Source: Pedobacter sp. UBA4863 (lineage in GTDB: Bacteria > Bacteroidota > Bacteroidia > Sphingobacteriales > Sphingobacteriaceae). Taken from it: a stretch of 64,000 nt of DNA. The position numbers and the translations under genes are program-made. The notes beneath the pieces were generated by a model, which was not told the origin of the DNA, made no database searches, and saw only the letters and a program-made list of their open reading frames with translations. This document shows positions 33,671-43,370 of the stretch, piece by piece; position 1 is the stretch's first letter; each line of letters opens with the position of its first letter. The DNA is taken from contig NZ_DHDZ01000036.1 of the NCBI RefSeq assembly GCF_002399615.1, forward strand, positions 66,107 through 130,106. Direction: 5' to 3'.

Positions 33671-35137
33671 ATGGAACTTTTAATACTCATATTTCTACCT
33701 TTAGTTGGCGCAATTGCCACGGCTTTATTTGTTAAGCAAACCACAGCTAAGGTAGTAGCATTTGCTTTTTCAATATTATCAATGGTTGTAGCGGTTACAC
33801 TGTTAAGCAAGTTTACACCCGATGCAAGCACCCAGTTTATAGTTAATTTCCCGTGGATACAACAATTAGGAATTAACTTCCATGCTGGTATAGATGGTAT
33901 TAGCATGATCACGGTTTTGTTAACTAATGTTTTAACACCGTTGATTATACTAGCTAGTTTTAAACACGAATATAAAAACGCCAATGCTTTTTATGCTTTA
34001 GTATTATTCATGCAAACAGGTTTATTGTTAGTGTTTACCGCTTTAGATGCTTTCTTGTTTTACATTGGATGGGAAGCCGCTTTAATCCCGATTTACTTTA
34101 TCTGCGCTAATTGGGGAGGTAAAGACCGCATTAAGGTAAACATGAAATTCTTCGTTTACACCATTGCAGGTTCTTTATTTATGCTTTTGGGTATTATTTA
34201 TTTGTACCTACAAAACCCGGCTAATAACTTCGAGCTAGCTCAATTTTATAAATTACAATTAGACGCTTCTCAGCAGGGCTGGATTTTTTGGGCGTTCTTT
34301 ATTGCTTTTGCTATTAAAATGCCAATTTTTCCTTTTCACACTTGGCAACCAGACACCTATACCACAGCACCAGCTCCAGGCACCATGTTGTTGGCAGGAA
34401 TTATGCTAAAAATGGGTATTTATGGTGTTATTAAATGGTTATTGCCAATTGTACCACACGGTGTTCAAGATTGGAGCGCTGTAGTAATGGGATTAGCAAT
34501 TGTTGGTGTAGTTTACGCGGCAATTATTGCATTCATGCAGAAAGATGCCAAACGTTTAATAGCTTATTCTTCCATTAGTCACGTGGGTTTAATAGCTGCT
34601 GGTATTTTCACTTTAAGTCACCAAGGTTTACAAGGCAGCATGATCCAAATGTTAAGTCATGGTATCAATGTAATAGGTTTGTTTTTTGTCTTGGATATTA
34701 TAAATTCGCGTTTAGCAACCAACAAATTTGATGAATTAGGTGGATTAGCGAAAGTGGCGCCACAGTTAGCAATTACTTTCTTAATTATCCTTTTAGGAAC
34801 AATAGCCTTACCTGGAACTAATGGATTTATTGGTGAGTTTTTATTGCTGATGAGCGTTTATAACTATAATGCGTGGTTAGGAGCAATTGCGGGTTTAACA
34901 ATTATCTTCGGGGCGGTTTATATGTTCAGAAGTTATCAGAAAATTATGCTAGGCGAAACTAATGCGCTTACCGCTAGCTTTAAAGATATTAACGGAACGG
35001 AAAAAGTAGTATTGTACACCATTTGTGCCTTGGTTATTGTAATTGGCGTTTATCCAAAACCATTATTGCAAATATCAGAGGCATCAGTACAACATTTATT
35101 AGAACAGATTAATCATAAATTAACAGGGATTAACTAA
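33671..35137 (+). CDS. nuoM: NADH-quinone oxidoreductase subunit M
   Basis: The 488-residue antiporter-like subunit shows FYIGWEAALIPIYFICANWG, KMPIFPFHTWQPDTYTTAP, LKMGIYGVIKWLLP, DAKRLIAYSSISHVGLIAAG and LPGTNGFIGEFLLL. It pumps protons in the membrane arm. Two bases separate it from nuoN. Confidence 0.97.
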   Translation: MELLILIFLPLVGAIATALFVKQTTAKVVAFAFSILSMVVAVTLLSKFTPDASTQFIVNFPWIQQLGINFHAGIDGISMITVLLTNVLTPLIILASFKHEYKNANAFYALVLFMQTGLLLVFTALDAFLFYIGWEAALIPIYFICANWGGKDRIKVNMKFFVYTIAGSLFMLLGIIYLYLQNPANNFELAQFYKLQLDASQQGWIFWAFFIAFAIKMPIFPFHTWQPDTYTTAPAPGTMLLAGIMLKMGIYGVIKWLLPIVPHGVQDWSAVVMGLAIVGVVYAAIIAFMQKDAKRLIAYSSISHVGLIAAGIFTLSHQGLQGSMIQMLSHGINVIGLFFVLDIINSRLATNKFDELGGLAKVAPQLAITFLIILLGTIALPGTNGFIGEFLLLMSVYNYNAWLGAIAGLTIIFGAVYMFRSYQKIMLGETNALTASFKDINGTEKVVLYTICALVIVIGVYPKPLLQISEASVQHLLEQINHKLTGIN

Positions 35138-35139
35138 GC

Positions 35140-36513
35140 ATGAATATTATTATAACCATTGCCGTAACGGCTTTAGTAGTTCTTTATACAGGTTTATTTA
35201 AAGCCAAGAAAGCTTTATTACCTATCACTTTGCTTGGTCTTGTAGTTGCTTTGGGTTTTACCATCTGTTCTTGGAACCAACCAACGGTACATTTTGGAAT
35301 GATGCAAATTGATAATTTTGCATTGGCTTTTGCCGCAATTTCAATTATAGGAACACTATTGATTTTCTTGTTAACGCAACGTTACTTTGCCGAAAACAGT
35401 CCGAACATAGCCGAATATTTTACCTTGATACTTTTTGCTTTGTGCGGAATTATCATCATGGTTTCTTATAAAAACCTGTCAATGTTGTTTATCGGGGTAG
35501 AAATAATGTCGGTCTGTTTGTATATTTTAGCAGGCATCAGAAAGCAAAACTTTGCTTCAAACGAAGCTTCGCTGAAGTACTTTTTAATGGGTGCTTTCTC
35601 TACAGGTTTCTTGTTGTTTGGTATTGCCTTAATTTACGGCGCTACAGGCTCATTTGATATCGATGCTATTCAAGCTAATTTGGTAAACAACGTTACTCAT
35701 GTGTCGCCTTTATTTTATCCAGGCATTATTTTAGTGATGGTAGGCTTGTGTTTTAAAGTGGGTGCCGCACCTTTCCATTTCTGGACCCCAGATGTGTACG
35801 AAGGCGCTCCGTCTTTAATTACAACCTTTATGGCTACCGTAGTTAAAACTGGAGGCTTTGCAGCTTTCTTAAGATTGTTTGCCGGCGCTTTTGAACCTCT
35901 GCACGATTTTTGGATGCCAGCCCTAATGGCCATCGTCATCATCACCTTGTGTTTGGGAAATATTACCGCTTTATACCAAAAGAACTTTAAGCGTATGTTG
36001 GCTTACTCAAGTATCTCTCATGCAGGTTATTTATTGTTCTCTTTAATTGTTTTAACAGCTAATTCGGCAAGCAATGTGCTGGTTTATGCGGCAGCCTATA
36101 CTTTTGCTACTATTGTTGCCTTTGCAGTAATGATTAATGTAAAGCAAAAAACAGGTAGCGATGATATAGAAAGTTTCAATGGCTTGGCAAAGCGTAATCC
36201 TATGGCGGCATTGGCCTTAACTATTTCCATGTTGTCATTGGCTGGTATTCCGTTAACGGCTGGTTTTATCGGTAAATATGTAATGTTCTTAAATGTTTTA
36301 GAAAATTACCAGATCATTTTAGTAGTTATTGCTATTTTAAATGCCTTAGTAGGTTTCTATTATTATTTCAGGGTAATTATTGCAGTTTATTTTAAAGAAG
36401 GAAAAGAAATAGAATTAGATACCCCAATGCAGTACAAAGTAGTACTGGTTGTTTCAACAATAGTAATCTTAGTTTTAGGGATTTATCCTTCGCTTATTTT
36501 AAACCTGATATAG
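35140..36513 (+). CDS. nuoN: NADH-quinone oxidoreductase subunit N
   Basis: The 457-residue antiporter-like subunit has FIGVEIMSVCLYILAGIRK, KYFLMGAFSTGFLLFG, KVGAAPFHFWTPDVYEGAP, FKRMLAYSSISHAGYLLF and LAGIPLTAGFIGKY. It is the last gene of the complex I operon. The DedA gene starts 47 bases later and may be read through. Confidence 0.97.
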   Translation: MNIIITIAVTALVVLYTGLFKAKKALLPITLLGLVVALGFTICSWNQPTVHFGMMQIDNFALAFAAISIIGTLLIFLLTQRYFAENSPNIAEYFTLILFALCGIIIMVSYKNLSMLFIGVEIMSVCLYILAGIRKQNFASNEASLKYFLMGAFSTGFLLFGIALIYGATGSFDIDAIQANLVNNVTHVSPLFYPGIILVMVGLCFKVGAAPFHFWTPDVYEGAPSLITTFMATVVKTGGFAAFLRLFAGAFEPLHDFWMPALMAIVIITLCLGNITALYQKNFKRMLAYSSISHAGYLLFSLIVLTANSASNVLVYAAAYTFATIVAFAVMINVKQKTGSDDIESFNGLAKRNPMAALALTISMLSLAGIPLTAGFIGKYVMFLNVLENYQIILVVIAILNALVGFYYYFRVIIAVYFKEGKEIELDTPMQYKVVLVVSTIVILVLGIYPSLILNLI

Positions 36514-36560
36514 CATAACGATTTAGAGTTTTATTTGTAGTTTTACGAATAATCGCAATT

Positions 36561-37229
36561 ATGCAACAATTCTGGACTTACCTACAGCATCTTATAGATC
36601 CTGAGAAACTTTTACATCAAGGAGGTTTCTATTTAGTTGTATTTGTTATTTTCGCCGAAACGGGATTGTTTTTTGGTTTCTTTTTGCCAGGAGATTACCT
36701 TTTGTTTTTAGCGGGCATGTTTGTAGCTACAGGTAAATTAGATGTCAATATATATACCTTGGTACTTGCATTAATGGCAGCCGCTATTTCCGGAAATTTT
36801 GTGGGCTATTGGTTCGGTAAAAAAACAGGGCCAGTATTGCATACCAGAAAAGACACCTTTTTCTTTAAAAAGAAGTTTCTTAAAACAGCCGAAGAATATT
36901 ATCGTAAACAAGGCGCTTTTGCGTTAATTATGGGCAGGTTTGTGCCAATAGTTAGAACATTTGCCCCAATAGTGGCAGGCCTCATTAAAATGGATTTTAG
37001 AAAATTTGTGGTCTATAATGTAGCCGGTGCATTATTATGGATTTGTTCCTTAACTTTGTTGGGTTATTTTTTAGGTAAAAGCTTTGCAAAACAAATAGAA
37101 GAATATCTAGCTTATATCATTTTTGGGTTTATTTTAATTACAACAATCCCTTTAGTGATTACCTTTGTGAAAAATAAAATACAGAATACTAATTTAGAAG
37201 ATAGAGAGATTAAACAAGAAGATGATTAA
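36561..37229 (+). CDS. DedA family membrane protein
   Basis: The 222-residue inner-membrane protein has the DedA (SNARE-associated) signature: FAETGLFFGFFLPGDYLLF, GNFVGYWFGKKTG, and MGRFVPIVRTFAPIVAG, with several membrane helices. Family members are thought to move lipid carriers such as undecaprenyl phosphate or phosphatidylethanolamine. It overlaps the pyrophosphatase gene by 8 bases. Confidence 0.95.
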   Translation: MQQFWTYLQHLIDPEKLLHQGGFYLVVFVIFAETGLFFGFFLPGDYLLFLAGMFVATGKLDVNIYTLVLALMAAAISGNFVGYWFGKKTGPVLHTRKDTFFFKKKFLKTAEEYYRKQGAFALIMGRFVPIVRTFAPIVAGLIKMDFRKFVVYNVAGALLWICSLTLLGYFLGKSFAKQIEEYLAYIIFGFILITTIPLVITFVKNKIQNTNLEDREIKQEDD

Positions 37230-37764
37230 AGACAACAGCCATCCATGGCACAGCGTATCTCCGGGCGAAAATTTGCCTGAAACAGTAAATGCAATTATAG
37301 AAATTCCTAAAGGATCAAAAGCAAAATACGAAATAGACAAAGACTCTAATTTAATTAAGTTAGACCGCGTACTGTTTTCATCAGTAATGTACCCCGCTAA
37401 TTATGGTTTTATTCCGCAAACTTATTGCGATGATAAAGATCCATTAGATATTTTGGTTTTATGTTCGGTAGATGTTTACCCCATGACCATTATTGAGGCT
37501 AAAGTAATTGGTGTAATGCACATGATTGATAATGGCGAACAAGACGATAAAATTATTGCCGTGGCTAAAAACGATCCATCGGTAAATTATATTAACGATT
37601 TGGGAGAATTGCCTCCGCATACCATGAAAGAAATAGTGAAGTTCTTTCAAGATTACAAAGCGTTAGAAAACAAACAAGTAACTATCGAGCATCTTTTAGG
37701 TGTAAGGTATGCCCATAAGGTAATCAACGAGAGCATTGAGCTCTATAATAGTACATTTAGGTAA
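37222..37764 (+). CDS. ppa: Inorganic pyrophosphatase
   Basis: The 180-residue cytoplasmic enzyme hydrolyses pyrophosphate to phosphate. Family I motifs are EIPKGSKAKYEIDK, YPANYGFIPQT and the metal-binding DDKDPLDILVL. It is slightly longer at the C-terminus than E. coli Ppa. It overlaps the dedA gene and is followed after 6 bases by a CNNM-type gene. Confidence 0.97.
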   Translation: MIKDNSHPWHSVSPGENLPETVNAIIEIPKGSKAKYEIDKDSNLIKLDRVLFSSVMYPANYGFIPQTYCDDKDPLDILVLCSVDVYPMTIIEAKVIGVMHMIDNGEQDDKIIAVAKNDPSVNYINDLGELPPHTMKEIVKFFQDYKALENKQVTIEHLLGVRYAHKVINESIELYNSTFR

Positions 37765-37770
37765 TTTTTA

Positions 37771-39186
37771 ATGATTTTTCCCGTCAGTACCACATTGCTA
37801 GCATTTTTTAATGCATTTATCCCAACGCCGGTTTTAGCTGTAGCTATAACGCCAGAAACAGAGGGTAGTTCTATAGGTTGGCGCCTATTATTTGCGTTGT
37901 TTTTGGTTTTTTTAAACGGTTTCTTTGTGGCCGCCGAGTTTGCAATCGTTAAAGTTCGAGCTTCGCAAATAGAAATCAAGGCAAAAACAGGAAGCAGAGT
38001 TGGTAAAATGGCTAAAAATATTCTTCATCATTTAGATGGATATTTGGCAGCCACGCAATTGGGTATTACTTTAGCGTCTCTTGGTCTAGGTGTGGTAGGA
38101 GAGCGAGTAATGCACGAGATTATCCACGATTCGTTGGCTAGTTTTGGTGTTGGCGAAGCATTAATAACAACAATATCTACAATAGTAGCGTTTTCAATCA
38201 TCACCATTATGCACATTGTTTTTGGCGAACTGGCTCCAAAATCATTGGCAATTCAGCGTCCGGTTGCAACAACACTATTTGTAGCTATACCACTTCAAGC
38301 TTTTTATATTTTGTTTAGGCCGGCTATTTGGTTATTAAATGGTTTTGCTACCATTATTTTAAAACCATTTGGCATTGATACAAGTGCTGGCCACGAAGCA
38401 TTGCATAGTAACGAAGAATTACAGTACCTGTTAGATCAAGGTAAAGAAAGTGGCGCCCTAGAAGATAGCGAACACGAGCTCATTAAGAACGTATTTGATT
38501 TTAATGAGCGTGTGGTTAAAAACATCATGGTGCCGCGTACCAAAATTTCTGGTGTAGAGTTAACAGCTACCAACGAAGAAGTGGTAGAAATGATTATTAA
38601 AGAAGGGTATTCTAGGTTGCCAGTTTACGATGATATCATCGATAAAATTATTGGAATTATACACGCAAAGGATGTGTTGCCCTTACTAGCAAGTCAAAAA
38701 GAGTGGTCGCTAAAAGACATTATAAGAAAACCTTATTTTGTTCCCGAAACCAAGAAAATTAATGATCTATTAGGCGAGCTGCAACAAAAGCGTTTGCAAA
38801 TAGCAATTGTATTAGACGAGTTTGGTGGTACTGCAGGTATGGTAACTTTAGAAGACATTGTAGAGGAGATTGTGGGCGAAATACAAGATGAATACGATGA
38901 AGAAAAGCCAATGGTAGAAAAAGTTACGGATACCGAATTTATAGTAAATGCCTACGCAACGGTATATGACGTTAACGAATACCTACCTCACGATTTGCCA
39001 GAAGACGAAGATTTTGATACTGTTGGAGGCTTAGTTTCGCATGCTTTTGGAAAAATTCCGGAAGTGGGCGATAGCGAAGAATGTTACGGCTACCTATTTA
39101 CCATCCTTAAAAAAACCGAGCAAAATATTGAAACTGTAAAACTAGAGGCTGTTATTAACAAGAGCAATATGGTAGATTTGCATTAA
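37771..39186 (+). CDS. Hemolysin family protein (CNNM, CBS pair, CorC_HlyC)
   Basis: The 471-residue product begins with hydrophobic helices forming a DUF21/CNNM domain (LFLVFLNGFFVAAEFAIVKV, LDGYLAATQLGITLASLGLG, MHIVFGELAPKSLAI). Two CBS domains follow (IMVPRTKISGVE, YSRLPVYDD, IAIVLDEFGGTAGMVTLEDI) and then a C-terminal CorC/HlyC transporter-associated domain. Relatives move Mg2+ or Co2+ or affect ion balance. GldE of the gliding system shares this layout, but the sequence does not settle the matter. Confidence 0.92.
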   Translation: MIFPVSTTLLAFFNAFIPTPVLAVAITPETEGSSIGWRLLFALFLVFLNGFFVAAEFAIVKVRASQIEIKAKTGSRVGKMAKNILHHLDGYLAATQLGITLASLGLGVVGERVMHEIIHDSLASFGVGEALITTISTIVAFSIITIMHIVFGELAPKSLAIQRPVATTLFVAIPLQAFYILFRPAIWLLNGFATIILKPFGIDTSAGHEALHSNEELQYLLDQGKESGALEDSEHELIKNVFDFNERVVKNIMVPRTKISGVELTATNEEVVEMIIKEGYSRLPVYDDIIDKIIGIIHAKDVLPLLASQKEWSLKDIIRKPYFVPETKKINDLLGELQQKRLQIAIVLDEFGGTAGMVTLEDIVEEIVGEIQDEYDEEKPMVEKVTDTEFIVNAYATVYDVNEYLPHDLPEDEDFDTVGGLVSHAFGKIPEVGDSEECYGYLFTILKKTEQNIETVKLEAVINKSNMVDLH

Positions 39187-39280
39187 ATTAAGCTTAAAAT
39201 CGTTTAAATGGGTAGTTTAATGCTGTTGGTTTCTGTTTAATGCTTTTCTGCTTTTTCAATTTTGACCTTTAACTTTAAAG

Positions 39281-39988
39281 ATGCACTTATTCTACACTCC
39301 TGATATTAACGCTAATACCTATACCCTAAACGAGGAAGAAAGTAACCACTGTAATAAAGTGTTGCGCCTAAAGCAGGGAGATAAGGTTTGTTTAATTGAT
39401 GGTGTAGGAGGGCTATATACAGCCGAAATTGCCGAAGCAACAAAAAAGGCAGTGCACCTGCATATTCTACATAAACAAATCGAATTTGGAAAGCGTAATC
39501 ATTACCTCCATATCGCCATTGCACCTACCAAAAATATCGACAGGCTAGAATGGTTTTTAGAAAAGGCTACCGAAATTGGTATTGATGAAATTACGCCTCT
39601 TATTTGTGATCGCTCTGAACGAAAAGTGGTGAAAGAAGAACGCTTAGAAAAAGTAATTACTTCGGCAGTTAAACAATCGCTTACGGCGTATCATCCTGTA
39701 CTAAACACTGCAATAACTTTTAAAGATTTTATTAAGCAATACAAAGCCGACACCAAACTAATAGCTCACTGTATTAATGACGACGATAAGACGGTAATTT
39801 CTTCCATCGTTAAGCCACATCAAAATTACCTAATTTTAATTGGTCCAGAAGGAGATTTTACCCCCGCAGAAATTGAACTGGCTTTGCAAAACAAATATAA
39901 ACCAGTAACTTTAGGTAATACCCGCCTTCGCACAGAAACTGCTGGCTTGGCGGCTTGCTTTGAAGTCAATTTTTTAAATAGGGAGTAA
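39281..39988 (+). CDS. rsmE: 16S rRNA (uracil-1498-N3)-methyltransferase
   Basis: The 235-residue SPOUT methyltransferase has an N-terminal PUA-like domain (HCNKVLRLKQGDKVCLIDGVGG) and the knotted catalytic domain with APTKNIDRLEWFLEKATEIG, CDRSERK, LIGPEGDFTPAEIE and TLGNTRLRTETAG. It methylates U1498 of 16S rRNA using S-adenosylmethionine. The stop overlaps the next start by one base. Confidence 0.96.
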   Translation: MHLFYTPDINANTYTLNEEESNHCNKVLRLKQGDKVCLIDGVGGLYTAEIAEATKKAVHLHILHKQIEFGKRNHYLHIAIAPTKNIDRLEWFLEKATEIGIDEITPLICDRSERKVVKEERLEKVITSAVKQSLTAYHPVLNTAITFKDFIKQYKADTKLIAHCINDDDKTVISSIVKPHQNYLILIGPEGDFTPAEIELALQNKYKPVTLGNTRLRTETAGLAACFEVNFLNRE

Positions 39989-40713
39989 TGAAGCGGGTTA
40001 CGAATTTAGATTTACGATTTACGATTTCCCAAAGGGCAAAATACTTAAAAGCTTACACGCTTCGCTTTCTACTTTTTACTTTTACCTTTTTACTTTTTAC
40101 AGCTTTTACCATTCCCCCAACCTACAAAATGGGCAAATTAAAGTATGCAGGTGGTGGCGACTGGTATGCCAATAGAACCGCTTTGCCAAATTTGATTGCT
40201 TTTTGCAACAAGAATATTGCCACCAATTTTGTAGCAGATGAAGGGATTGTAGAAGTAGGGAGTGCCGAGTTGTTTGATTATCCTTTTGTGTACATGACCG
40301 GGCATGGAAACGTTACTTTTAACGCCCAAGAAGCATTTAATTTGCGTAAATATCTTATTGGTGGTGGTTTTTTACACATAGACGATAATTATGGCCTAGA
40401 TAAATTTATTCGTCCGCAAATGAAAAAGGTTTTTCCGGAACTTGATTTTGTGGAGTTGCCAGCTAACCATAAAATATACCACCAAAAATTTAAGTTTACC
40501 AACGGCCTACCGAAAATACACGAACACGATAATAAGCGTCCTCAAGGATTTGCGCTTATTTATAAAGGGAGAATAGTATGTTTTTATACCTACGAATGCG
40601 ATTTAGGTAATGGTTGGGAAGATTTTGGTACTTATCCTTCCGACAGCCAAGAAAGTAGAAATAACGCTCTTAAAATGGGCGCAAACCTAGTGCAATATGC
40701 CTTAACCAATTAA
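39988..40713 (+). CDS. DUF4159 domain protein with a repeat-derived N-terminus
   Basis: The 241-residue product carries DUF4159 from about residue 47 (KMGKLKYAGGGDWYANRTAL, FDYPFVYMTGHG, LIGGGFLHIDDNYG, NGWEDFGTYP), a glutamine-amidotransferase-like fold common in Bacteroidota of unknown role. The first ~45 residues include a hydrophobic signal-like segment (RFLLFTFTFLLFTAFT). The DNA coding for this start (about 39995-40110) is low complexity: TTTACGATTTACGATTT and CTTTTTACTTTTACC units typical of intergenic repeats. The signal peptide seems to be made from repeat DNA. Confidence 0.85.
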   Translation: MKRVTNLDLRFTISQRAKYLKAYTLRFLLFTFTFLLFTAFTIPPTYKMGKLKYAGGGDWYANRTALPNLIAFCNKNIATNFVADEGIVEVGSAELFDYPFVYMTGHGNVTFNAQEAFNLRKYLIGGGFLHIDDNYGLDKFIRPQMKKVFPELDFVELPANHKIYHQKFKFTNGLPKIHEHDNKRPQGFALIYKGRIVCFYTYECDLGNGWEDFGTYPSDSQESRNNALKMGANLVQYALTN

Positions 40714-40717
40714 GCTT

Positions 40718-41218
40718 ATGAATAAAGTTACGGTGAATAATCGTTATCAGTTTGAAGTGGATGTGCTAAATGGAGCTTTGAAGGTTAACCATCAAGACCT
40801 CCATCTTGATGTATTGACCTTGACAGCAGCATCCAGTCATATCATTCATGATAATAAGTCTTACAATATAGAGGTTGTTGACTTTGATAAAGAAGAAAAG
40901 CAGGCTAATATTAAAGTTAATGGACACGTTTATAAAGTGCAAATCACTACACAATTAGATATGCTGCTACAACAACTTGGCATGGATAGCTTAGCTAACA
41001 ACAAAGTATTAGCGTTAAAGGCACCAATGCCCGGCCTGGTGTTAAACGTATTGGTAACAGTTGGAGACGAGGTGAAAAAAGGAGATAACCTGCTGGTGTT
41101 GGAGGCCATGAAAATGGAAAATATTATCAAATCTCCAGCCGATGCCGTTATTAAAAAAATAGGGGTAAAACAGGGAGATAAAATTGAAAAGAATACGGTG
41201 TTGATAGAATTTGTTTAA
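40718..41218 (+). CDS. Biotin carboxyl carrier protein-like (biotin/lipoyl domain)
   Basis: The 166-residue product has a C-terminal biotinyl domain with the biotin site VLEAMKMEN (the Lys between the two Met) and the surrounding ALKAPMPGLVLNVLVTVGDE and VKQGDKIEKNTVLIEF. The N-terminal ~90 residues resemble the preceding linker of acyl-CoA carboxylase carriers. No carboxylase or carboxyltransferase genes are adjacent, so the partner enzyme is elsewhere. Confidence 0.88.
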   Translation: MNKVTVNNRYQFEVDVLNGALKVNHQDLHLDVLTLTAASSHIIHDNKSYNIEVVDFDKEEKQANIKVNGHVYKVQITTQLDMLLQQLGMDSLANNKVLALKAPMPGLVLNVLVTVGDEVKKGDNLLVLEAMKMENIIKSPADAVIKKIGVKQGDKIEKNTVLIEFV

Positions 41219-41234
41219 GTTGTTCTTTCTCCCC

Positions 41235-41274
41235 AAAAGTAAAGGCTCTGCAATATTGCAGAGCCTTTACTTTT
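41235..41274. terminator. 40-bp perfect palindrome, bidirectional terminator
   Basis: The left arm (41235-41254) AAAAGTAAAGGCTCTGCAAT is fully complementary to the right arm (41255-41274) with no loop bases beyond the centre. Tails are TTTT on either strand. It sits between the convergent biotin-carrier and gldJ genes. Confidence 0.85.
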
Positions 41275-41291
41275 CTATATTGTTAAGGTTG

Positions 41292-42899
41292 TTATTTCAC
41301 CTTAAATGGTTTTGTAGGTTTGTTTCTAAACTGAGGTTTGCCAGCCGATTTAACCTCCGATGCACCTAACATGGTCATTGCACAACGGAAACCTATATCA
41401 GCAGCAGATTCGTCTTCTTGCATAAACCTTCTTGCTGCAGGATTTAACCACATAGCCTGATCGTTCCAAGAACCGCCTTTAAAAACTCTAGATTTATCGT
41501 TTACTAAAGTTATTACGCCGTATAAGTTCGTTTGTTCGTCTCTATAACCTCTTTGGTCGGCTCTGTAGTTAGAGTCTGGTAACTGACCAGCCTGAAGCTG
41601 GGCCCAAGTTTGCTTAACGCCAGTTTTAGCAGCGGTCATTACTGGGGTACCTCTACTGTCTTTTTTCAGCTCACTTGTTTTGGCATCTCTTTCTTTATCT
41701 TGATATTCGTTACCTCTAAAAGGGTTTAGTCCTTCTGTAGCTTCAAATGTACTTGGACGGTAAACATCGGCAACCCATTCGCTTACATTTCCAGCCATAT
41801 TGTATAGGCCAAAATCATTAGGCACAAAACTTTTAACAGACGAAGTGATACTTCCCTTATCATTTAATGAACCACCAACACCCATATAATCGCCTTTTCC
41901 ACGTTTAAAGTTGGCTAAAATCATTCCCCGTGTAGATTTTCTTGGCGAAGTAATGCCCAGGCCATTCCATGGATAGATTTTCTTTTCGTTAATGTTAGCA
42001 TATTGCGTATTACCAATTAAGCCCAAAGCAGCATATTCCCATTCTGCCTCTGTTGGTAAGCGGTAAGGCTGTAAAATCTCTCCATCTTCCAATCTTACGT
42101 TTCTTTGTGGTGCTTTACCTTTACCTGTTGCTTTTGCACCAGCACTTAGATCAATAGGCGCTTTTTTGCCCAAGTCTTTGTTCTGGCCATTTAAATAAAG
42201 TTCGGTATTAAAAGGCGTAGTAGAACCAGCGGCAGCGGTTGTGGTTGTAGTGGTTGCCGCACCTTTGCCCGAAGCAGGCTTGCCTAAATCTCTGAAAGTG
42301 GTCATAATGCCTTTTTGCCTCAAGATAAACTCATTCACCCTGTCTGTACGCCATTCGCAATAATCAGCAGCTTGTACCCAACTTACTCCTACAACTGGGT
42401 AATCTTGATAAGCCGGGTGTCTCAAATAGTTGTTTACGTAAGGCTCATTATAAGACAAAGGTCTTCTCCAAACCAAAGTATCTGGCAACGAACTGTAATA
42501 ATACTCTGCATTTTCAGCACTAGCTCCCGTCGGAAAGTTGGTCTTTATCCAGTGCAAGTATTCCAGCCAGTCGGTATTAGAAACCTCTGTTTCGTCCATA
42601 TAAAATGAACTAACGGTTACTTGTCTTTTGTAATTATAACTGCTTAAATCTTGCCCCGGAGTTTCAACGGCACTACCGCCCATGATAAACTCACCGCCTT
42701 CAATTTCTATTAGGCCAGGCCCTGGGCCTCTTTTGAAGTTCTTTTTAACTTCAAAACCGCCGTTTTCTTTCTTGTTATAAGCATAGCCCGTTTTTTCAGA
42801 AACAGCGCTTCCTTTTTTAGAACCGCCACAAGAGCTTAATATTCCAATACCAAATACTGCTATTAAGGTATTTAAGTAAAATCTATTCATATTTTGCAA
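41292..42899 (-). CDS. gldJ: Gliding motility / type IX secretion lipoprotein GldJ
   Basis: The 535-residue product has a lipoprotein signal with Cys24 (GILSSC) and a formylglycine-generating-enzyme-like (FGE-sulfatase) domain: EIEGGEFIMGG, SFYMDETEVSNTDWLEYLHW, HPAYQDYPVVGVSWVQAADY, YRLPTEAEWEYAALG, NVSEWVADVYRP and VFKGGSWND. GldJ stabilises GldK and the outer-membrane ring of the type IX secretion machine. A low-complexity A/G/T insert lies around residues 213-228. M4 is an alternative start. porV lies on the other side of a 471-base gap. Confidence 0.9.
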   Translation of the reverse strand: MQNMNRFYLNTLIAVFGIGILSSCGGSKKGSAVSEKTGYAYNKKENGGFEVKKNFKRGPGPGLIEIEGGEFIMGGSAVETPGQDLSSYNYKRQVTVSSFYMDETEVSNTDWLEYLHWIKTNFPTGASAENAEYYYSSLPDTLVWRRPLSYNEPYVNNYLRHPAYQDYPVVGVSWVQAADYCEWRTDRVNEFILRQKGIMTTFRDLGKPASGKGAATTTTTTAAAGSTTPFNTELYLNGQNKDLGKKAPIDLSAGAKATGKGKAPQRNVRLEDGEILQPYRLPTEAEWEYAALGLIGNTQYANINEKKIYPWNGLGITSPRKSTRGMILANFKRGKGDYMGVGGSLNDKGSITSSVKSFVPNDFGLYNMAGNVSEWVADVYRPSTFEATEGLNPFRGNEYQDKERDAKTSELKKDSRGTPVMTAAKTGVKQTWAQLQAGQLPDSNYRADQRGYRDEQTNLYGVITLVNDKSRVFKGGSWNDQAMWLNPAARRFMQEDESAADIGFRCAMTMLGASEVKSAGKPQFRNKPTKPFKVK

Positions 42900-43370
42900 A
42901 TTGCACTTTGGGTGTTAAAAATACACAAAAAAGTACGAGAAAATAAAAAATCTTATTCATTTGTCATTTTTTTGTTATCTACCATAGTACTTTAGACAAT
43001 AGAAAAAGCATTGGAAAGTCCTCGTTTTTAGTAGGTAAACGTAAAAAACAGCAACATATTGTTAGTATCTTTTTCTTCTTGTTTAGCTTTGGAAAATTTT
43101 TCTCATCATGAGGATTTTTGAGGTCTGTAATAGTGTTGGTATAAAATAAAAGTTGCCATACGTTTGTGCAGATGTACTTATGACAATCTGTGTTGCTTGC
43201 GCATTTAAGCCAAATACTATTCGCAATAGCTATTGGTAAAAAACTATATTTATTAGCGGCGCAATAATGAGAAAAGGTTTACGTTCTCAAAGTTCATAAC
43301 CAAACTCCATAGAGGTCTAAAACTTTGAAATTACCAAACTCTATGTTAAATTGCGCAGATTAACTATTTT
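42900..43370. other. Divergent intergenic region between gldJ and porV
   Basis: No open frame of note was found on either strand. A plus-strand -7-like element TAGCTTTG is at 43084-43091, far from porV. Near porV there is an inverted repeat (CAAAGTT 43288-43294, AACTTTG 43321-43327) and a direct repeat ACCAAACTC at 43299 and 43333. The gap is long for two single genes and could hold regulatory sites. Confidence 0.4.
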
